A stretch of DNA of 64,000 nt from positions 124,001 through 188,000 of the forward strand of contig CAVQBC010000005.1 of assembly GCA_963710665.1 (NCBI GenBank), in the 5' to 3' direction. The position numbers and the translations under genes are program-made. This document shows, piece by piece, positions 59,656 through 64,000 of this stretch. The DNA comes from CAVQBC01 sp963710665. GTDB taxonomy: Bacteria; Actinomycetota; Thermoleophilia; Solirubrobacterales; Solirubrobacteraceae. The notes beneath the pieces were generated by a model that did no database searches, was not told the DNA's origin, and saw nothing but the letters and a program-made list of their open reading frames with translations. The stretch's first letter is position 1. The number at the start of each line of letters is the position of its first letter.

Positions 59656-60493
59656 CCGGGGCGTTCCGGATCACCCGCGGCCGGCCGGCGCCGCCGATCG
59701 GCTCCGGCCACAGCGAGTCGCTCAGCAGGCCCGAGACGCCGCGCGCCGTGCGCAGGACGAGCTCGACGAGCTCGGACTGGCGCTTGCGCAGCTCCGGCGG
59801 GCTGACCAGCAGGGTCAGCGAGGCCACGACCTCGTCGGTGGCCCCGAAGACCGGCGCGGCCACCGACGCCGAGAACAGGCGCACGTCGCGGTCGGTGACC
59901 GCGTACCCGCGCGCGCGGACCTCGGCGAAGCGGTCCCGCAGGACGGCGGGGTCGACGATCGTCATCGGCGTGAGCGCCTCGAGCGGCCGGTCGAGGTAGT
60001 CGTCGACGAAGGCGGGATCGGCGTAGGCGAGGAGGACGTGGCCCTTCGACCCGCAGTGCAGCGGGTAGTTGCAGCCGATCGTCGCCTCCGGAATGTGGTG
60101 GCGGGGCGCCTCCGCGACGCTCAGGATCACCGAGCGCCGGTGATCGCGCTTGACCAGCTGCGCGGTGGCGCGCGACACGGTCGCGGCCGCCTCGAGGTAG
60201 GGGTGCGAGACGTGGTGAAGCGGCAGGCGCGCGAGGTAGGACGAGCCGAGCGCGTACGCGCGCACGCCGACCGAGTACCGGCGGTCCGCGGCGTCCCGCT
60301 CGAGATAGCCGCGCTCCGTCAGGTACGTCAGCAGCCGGTGGGTCGTCGCCCAGGGGAGGCCGAGGTTGCGCGCGATGTCCGACGCGCGCATCGGGCGGTC
60401 CCCGACCTGCTCCAGGACCGCGAAGGCGCGCCCGACGCCCTGGAGGTCCCGGCCCGACCGCGGCTCCGCCGACGGATGGACATCGTCGGTCAT
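59630..60493 (-). CDS. IclR-family transcriptional regulator
   Basis: The 287-residue regulator has an N-terminal winged helix (about 18-75, 'VGRAFAVLEQVGDRPMRASD', 'NLGLPWATTHRLLTYLTERG') and the IclR effector domain (about 85-265, 'GCNYPLHCGSKGHVLLAYAD'). The ATG at 60493 lies 12 bases from a perfect palindrome, which suggests autoregulation. It is divergent from a ribose/xylose-type importer operon, which it may control, and convergent with the aldehyde dehydrogenase. The C-terminal tail beyond residue 265 is proline/arginine-rich. Confidence 0.9.
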   Translation of the reverse strand: MTDDVHPSAEPRSGRDLQGVGRAFAVLEQVGDRPMRASDIARNLGLPWATTHRLLTYLTERGYLERDAADRRYSVGVRAYALGSSYLARLPLHHVSHPYLEAAATVSRATAQLVKRDHRRSVILSVAEAPRHHIPEATIGCNYPLHCGSKGHVLLAYADPAFVDDYLDRPLEALTPMTIVDPAVLRDRFAEVRARGYAVTDRDVRLFSASVAAPVFGATDEVVASLTLLVSPPELRKRQSELVELVLRTARGVSGLLSDSLWPEPIGGAGRPRVIRNAPATPARSRP

Positions 60494-60504
60494 CGGCGCA
60501 CTCT

Positions 60505-60523
60505 ATATCCGCCAGGCGGATAT
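60505..60523. promoter_or_regulatory. Perfect palindromic IclR operator
   Basis: ATATCCGCCAGGCGGATAT is a perfect 9-1-9 inverted repeat. The form TCCGCC-A-GGCGGA matches the general shape of IclR-family sites. It lies just before the IclR start (60493) on one side and just before the rightward promoter on the other, so it could control both. Confidence 0.75.
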
Positions 60524-60528
60524 CTGGG

Positions 60529-60557
60529 TTGACGATCGGGGGTGCCCCCTATCGAAT
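60529..60557 (+). promoter_or_regulatory. Promoter of the ABC importer operon
   Basis: TTGACG (60529-60534) is a near-perfect -35 box; 17 bases later TCGAAT (60552-60557), or TATCGA at 60550, serves as -10. It lies six bases after the palindrome. The first gene starts 236 bases downstream (60794), leaving a long untranslated leader with no gene seen in it. A second possible promoter, TTGTTC (60621) with TATTCG (60642), lies inside the leader. Confidence 0.55.
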
Positions 60558-60793
60558 CGGCCTCCGGTCCGGTCGGCCGGCCACCCCGTTGTGCCCGCTT
60601 GCATGCCCAGGCTCCATTTCTTGTTCCGCCAGCGAACACGCTATTCGACAAGCGGTACAAGCCGTGCCACCGTGAGCTGTGACGACGGGCCATTGGCGAC
60701 GGAGGAGGCGGCCGACAAGCTGCCGCTCGAGATCGGCAACGGACCTGAGGTGATCGAGGCCCATCGCCGGCATGTTTGAGGAGAGGAGTCCAC
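60558..60793 (+). other. Long leader before the ABC importer
   Basis: These 236 bases between the promoter and the binding-protein gene contain no convincing open frame. An imperfect repeat of the operator core, TCCGCCAGCGAA, occurs near 60625. I do not recognise a known riboswitch or attenuator structure. Confidence 0.35.
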
Positions 60794-61954
60794 TTGCCTG
60801 ACGACCACCCCCACGTCTGGGAGATCGACACCGACACGATGGAGTGGGTCGAGCGGCCGAGGTCCCGGAGGCACTTCCTGATGGGGGTCGGCGGCACGGT
60901 GCTCGGCGCCGGCCTGCTCGGGACGCTGGCGGGCTGCGGCGGCAGCGACGACGAGGGCAGCGCGTCGGCCGAGGGCGGCAAGCCGGGCGAGGGCAAGACG
61001 CTCGCCCTCTCGCTCAACGGGTTCAACACCTACGACCAGGACACCGCCGAGGGGTTCCTGAAGGCGCTGCAGGGCACGGGCTACCGCCTGATCGGCGCCG
61101 AGGCCGCGTTCGACGCGACGAAGGAGCTCGACAACATCCGCCAGCTCGTCGCGCGCCAGCCGGACGGGCTCGCCGTCCTCGCCGCCAGCGCCGAGGGCGC
61201 GGCGCGCGGCGCCGCGGAGGCGAAGCGCAAGGGCATCCCCACCGTCGCCCAGATCTGGTTCCCGGTCTCCAAGGAAGTGGACTCCGCGGCCTGGGACGCC
61301 GCGCTGCAGCTCGACACCGACGAGGGCGGCAAGCTCACGATCGACTTCATCGCCAAGACCCAGGGCGTCACCGAGGGCAAGATCCTCGAGATCACCGGCC
61401 TCGACGCGCAGCCGTTCAGCGAGGGGTACAAGCAGGGGCTGCGCAAGGCGCTCAAGCAGTACCCCGGGCTGCGGGTGGTGGCCTCCCAGCAGGGCTTCTA
61501 CACCGCGGACGGCGCGCTGAAGGTGCTGCGCCCGATGCTCTCGGCCCACCCCGACGCGAAGGTGATCATCGACTATGCGGCCGAGATGGGCAACGCGATC
61601 GCCCAGGAGCTCAAGCGCCGCAACAAGACGAACATCGTCCACGTCACCTCCGACGGCAACGACGCGATGATCCCGCTGCTCAAGGAGGAGGACGGCGCCT
61701 ACATGAAGGGCGACCGCTGGTTCTCGCCCGGCGACCAGGGCGTCGTCTCGGTCAAGGTCCTGCGCGCGCGCATCGAGAACGACGAGGATCCGACGAACGA
61801 GAACATCGGCGTCGAGGGCTTCACGATCGTGCCGGGGACCAAGGACCCGATCGTGATCAAGACGCGCCAGGAGCTCGCGACGGCGGAGAACATCGACTCG
61901 CTGCCGCCGTTCGGCTACAACGAGCTCGCGAGCAAGATCCCGTTCGGCGGCTGA
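60794..61954 (+). CDS. ABC sugar-binding lipoprotein, ribose/xylose type, with Tat signal
   Basis: The 386-residue protein has a long polar start, a twin-arginine signal 'SRRHFLMGVGG' (Arg25-Arg26), and lipobox 'TLAGC' with Cys48, then a type-I periplasmic-binding fold ('LDNIRQLVARQPDGLAVLA', 'GILEITGLDAQPFSEGYKQG'-type strand, 'IVHVTSDGNDAMIPLL'). Tat-dependent export means it folds before secretion. TTG 60794 was chosen because of GAGAGGAG six bases before; an in-frame ATG is at 60839. It feeds the CUT2-type ATPase and permease that follow. Substrate probably a monosaccharide or inositol. Confidence 0.88.
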   Translation: MPDDHPHVWEIDTDTMEWVERPRSRRHFLMGVGGTVLGAGLLGTLAGCGGSDDEGSASAEGGKPGEGKTLALSLNGFNTYDQDTAEGFLKALQGTGYRLIGAEAAFDATKELDNIRQLVARQPDGLAVLAASAEGAARGAAEAKRKGIPTVAQIWFPVSKEVDSAAWDAALQLDTDEGGKLTIDFIAKTQGVTEGKILEITGLDAQPFSEGYKQGLRKALKQYPGLRVVASQQGFYTADGALKVLRPMLSAHPDAKVIIDYAAEMGNAIAQELKRRNKTNIVHVTSDGNDAMIPLLKEEDGAYMKGDRWFSPGDQGVVSVKVLRARIENDEDPTNENIGVEGFTIVPGTKDPIVIKTRQELATAENIDSLPPFGYNELASKIPFGG

Positions 61955-63486
61955 TGGGGATCGAGTCCGATGCCGGCGCCCGCCTGATCGCCCTCCGGGG
62001 GCTCGGGAAGGAGTACCCGGGCGTGCGGGCGCTGGACGACGTCTCGTTCGACATCGCGCCCGGGTCGGTCCACGCCCTCGTGGGGGAGAACGGCGCCGGC
62101 AAGTCGACGCTGATCAAGCTGATCGCCGGCGCGATGCGCCCGTCCGCCGGCGAGATCGAGATCGACGGCCGGCCCCACGCCGCGCTGACCCCGCGCTCCG
62201 CCCGCGCGCTCGGGATCCGCCTCGTCGCCCAGGAGCGCCAGTCCTGCGGGGACCTGACGGTCACCGAGAACGTGCTGCTCGGGCGCATCCCGACGCGCGG
62301 CGGCGCGTACGGGCCCGTGTCCTACGGCCGCGCGCACAGCGAGGCGCGCGAGCGGCTGGAGGAGATCGGGCTCGACGTGGATCCCCGCCGCCGGATGCGC
62401 GAGCTGTCGGTTGCGCAGGTCCAGCTCGTGGAGATCGCGCGGGCGCTGTCGGCGAGCGCCCGCCTGGTGATCATGGACGAGCCCACGGCGGCGATGAGCG
62501 GCGCCGACGTGCGCGTGCTGTTCGGGGTGATCGCCAAGCTGCGGGCGCGGGGCGTGAGCTTCCTCTACGTCTCGCACCACCTCGAGGAGATCTTCGAGCT
62601 CGCGGACACCGTGACGGTCCTGCGCGACGGCCGCCACGTGACCACGCAGCCGCTCGAGGGCCTCGACATGGACCGGCTCGTCGAGCTGCTGCTCGGCCAC
62701 AAGCCGGAGACCCTCGACGTGGCCCAGCGGGAGAGCCGGCCGTCGGAGACGATCCTCGAGGTCGTCGACGCCCACAAGAAGCCGGGGCTGCGCGGCGTCG
62801 GCCTGCGCGTGCGCGCCGGCGAGGTCCTCGCCGTCACGGGCGGCATCGGCTCCGGGCGCCGCGAGCTCGCCCGCTGCGTCGCGGGCATCGAGCAGCCCGA
62901 GGCGGGCGAGGTGCGGCTGGCGGGCGGAGCGCGCCTGCGCAACCCCCGCCAGGCCATCCGCCACGGGATCGCCTTCCTGCCCGAGGACCGCAAGTACGAG
63001 GGCGTGCTGGCCGACCTCGACGTGGTCGACAACGTGGGGATCGGGCGGCGGGCCGCGCAGCGCTCGATGCTCGACCTGCCCGGCCGCCGCCGCCGCGACG
63101 CCGCCGAGATGGTCGCGCGCCTGCGCGTCAAGACCCCGAGCCTGCGCCAGGCGGTGCGGCTGCTGTCGGGCGGCAACCAGCAGAAGATGCTGCTCGGCCG
63201 CTGGCTGAACGTCGGGATCCGGGTGCTCGTGCTCGACGCTCCCACGGAGGGCGTCGACATCGGCAGCCGGCTCGAGATCTACGGCTTCCTGCGCGACCTC
63301 TCCGACGCCGGCGTGGCGGTGGTCATCTTCTCTTCCGACTTCGAGGAGGTCCGGCTGGTGGCGGATCGTGCGGTGGTGCTCCGGCGCGGGAGGGTCGCGG
63401 GCGAGCTGAGCTCCGGCGAGATCACCGAGGAGCGCCTGTACACGCTCGAGTACGGGACCCCGCCCGAGGGGGTGAAGGCGGCATGA
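61954..63486 (+). CDS. Two-domain sugar ABC ATPase (RbsA/MglA type)
   Basis: The 510-residue protein has two ATPase domains. The first (about 10-240) has Walker A 'GENGAGKST', signature-like 'LSVAQVQLVEIARALS' and Walker B 'LVIMDEPTAAM'. The second (about 270-500) has a degenerate Walker A 'TGGIGSGRRE', signature 'LSGGNQQKMLLGRWL' and 'RVLVLDAPTEGVDIGS', normal for the family. ATG 61954 overlaps the binding-protein stop by one base (TGATG), and its stop overlaps the next start by four bases. Confidence 0.94.
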   Translation: MGIESDAGARLIALRGLGKEYPGVRALDDVSFDIAPGSVHALVGENGAGKSTLIKLIAGAMRPSAGEIEIDGRPHAALTPRSARALGIRLVAQERQSCGDLTVTENVLLGRIPTRGGAYGPVSYGRAHSEARERLEEIGLDVDPRRRMRELSVAQVQLVEIARALSASARLVIMDEPTAAMSGADVRVLFGVIAKLRARGVSFLYVSHHLEEIFELADTVTVLRDGRHVTTQPLEGLDMDRLVELLLGHKPETLDVAQRESRPSETILEVVDAHKKPGLRGVGLRVRAGEVLAVTGGIGSGRRELARCVAGIEQPEAGEVRLAGGARLRNPRQAIRHGIAFLPEDRKYEGVLADLDVVDNVGIGRRAAQRSMLDLPGRRRRDAAEMVARLRVKTPSLRQAVRLLSGGNQQKMLLGRWLNVGIRVLVLDAPTEGVDIGSRLEIYGFLRDLSDAGVAVVIFSSDFEEVRLVADRAVVLRRGRVAGELSSGEITEERLYTLEYGTPPEGVKAA

Positions 63487-64000
63487 GCACGACCGAGCGG
63501 GCTCCGGCCACGACCCGCGAGCGCGCCGGCGCGCGCCAGGCCGCCGGCGGGCTGCGCGAGCGCCTGCGCTACTCGGAGAACCTGCGCACCTACATCCCGC
63601 TGCTGGTGGCCATCATCGGCCTGAGCCTCTACGCCGCCGCCAACTCGGACCTCTACCTCACGCTCGACAACATCCAGGTCCTGCTGTCGAGCGTCGCGGT
63701 GCTCGGCCTCATCACGGTCGGGATGACGCTGATCATGATCGCCGGGCAGCTCGACCTGTCGGTCGGGGCGGCCGCGACGCTCTCGAGCGTCATCGGCGCG
63801 CAGATGATCTCGGGCGGCAGCAGCACGGTGGTCGCCGTCCTCGTGATGCTCCTGCTGCCGATGGCGATCGGCTGCCTGGTGGGCATCCTCGTGGTGAGCA
63901 CGGGCGTGCAGCCGTTCATCGTGACCCTCGGGCTGCTGAGCGTGCTGCAGTCGATCTCGCTGATCCAGACCGGCCAGCGCCCGATCTCCATCGGCTTCAA
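63483..64000 (+). CDS. Sugar ABC permease, RbsC type (partial)
   Basis: The gene starts at ATG 63483 and runs off the right edge; 172 residues are seen. After a charged tail, membrane segments follow at about 38-56, 70-92 and beyond. The family signature 'LDLSVGAAATLSSVIGAQ' (about 92-110) and 'PFIVTLGLLSVLQSISLIQT' are present. It would form the channel of the ribose/xylose-type importer. The C-terminal half lies outside. Confidence 0.92.
   Translation, partial: MSTTERAPATTRERAGARQAAGGLRERLRYSENLRTYIPLLVAIIGLSLYAAANSDLYLTLDNIQVLLSSVAVLGLITVGMTLIMIAGQLDLSVGAAATLSSVIGAQMISGGSSTVVAVLVMLLLPMAIGCLVGILVVSTGVQPFIVTLGLLSVLQSISLIQTGQRPISIGF

Overview
The window is very GC-rich, dense with genes, and has frequent GTG/TTG starts, many 1-4 base start/stop overlaps and several promoters so close to the start codon that leaderless mRNA is likely. 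Together with the TreY/Rv3032-type glucan genes, deazaflavin-dependent nitroreductase and ClpP/RpoD types, this points to an actinobacterium, most likely a Thermoleophilia (Solirubrobacter/Conexibacter-like) chromosome. That placement is inference from gene content; no 16S gene is present.

Layout. 1-14.6 kb is a carbohydrate region: the end of treY, a divergent sugar-catabolism locus (ROK kinase, bicupin, Gfo/Idh oxidoreductase and SIS isomerase leftward; GntR regulator, ABC binding protein, two permeases, BadF-type kinase and MsmX-like ATPase rightward), a VapBC-like toxin-antitoxin pair, a family 4 glycosidase and an Rv3032-like glucosyltransferase. 14.7-18.7 kb is a three-subunit molybdenum hydroxylase (PaoABC-like) plus a small orphan. 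18.7-25.1 kb holds two CPWA-type thioredoxin-fold proteins, an SF2 helicase, an FMN-split-barrel protein, a GAF-GAF-GGDEF protein with a broken GGDEF motif, and a FAH-family hydrolase. 25.2-33.8 kb holds two dehydrogenases, a membrane protein, catalase, an HD protein, a three-domain acetyltransferase, a LysR regulator and ClpP. 33.9-40.4 kb holds a response-regulator-like protein with a leader peptide, an ABC-2 exporter interrupted by an EamA exporter, an arginase-family protein, FolE2/MptA and the housekeeping sigma factor.

40.4-47.3 kb is the most interesting part: a one-carbon/PQQ cluster read leftward. It contains pqqA (24 codons), pqqB, pqqC, pqqD, pqqE, a PQQ-type quinoprotein, a formaldehyde-activating enzyme (fae) and a GAF/winged-helix regulator. 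Formaldehyde produced by a PQQ enzyme would be captured by Fae. The quinoprotein here lacks the usual lanthanide-ligand signature, so the real methanol dehydrogenase may lie elsewhere.

47.3-53 kb has pepA, a hypothetical gene and tRNA-Tyr. The tRNA is followed by about 3 kb of decayed accessory DNA: a tiny membrane peptide, a frameshifted IclR gene, a truncated nitroreductase and a YCII/sigma-factor deletion scar. 53-64 kb holds a cupin divergent from a tandem HD-GYP/LuxR protein, a methyltransferase, small and large membrane proteins, an orphan SsuA-like protein, an aldehyde dehydrogenase, an IclR regulator with a perfect palindromic operator, and a ribose/xylose-type ABC importer that runs off the right edge.
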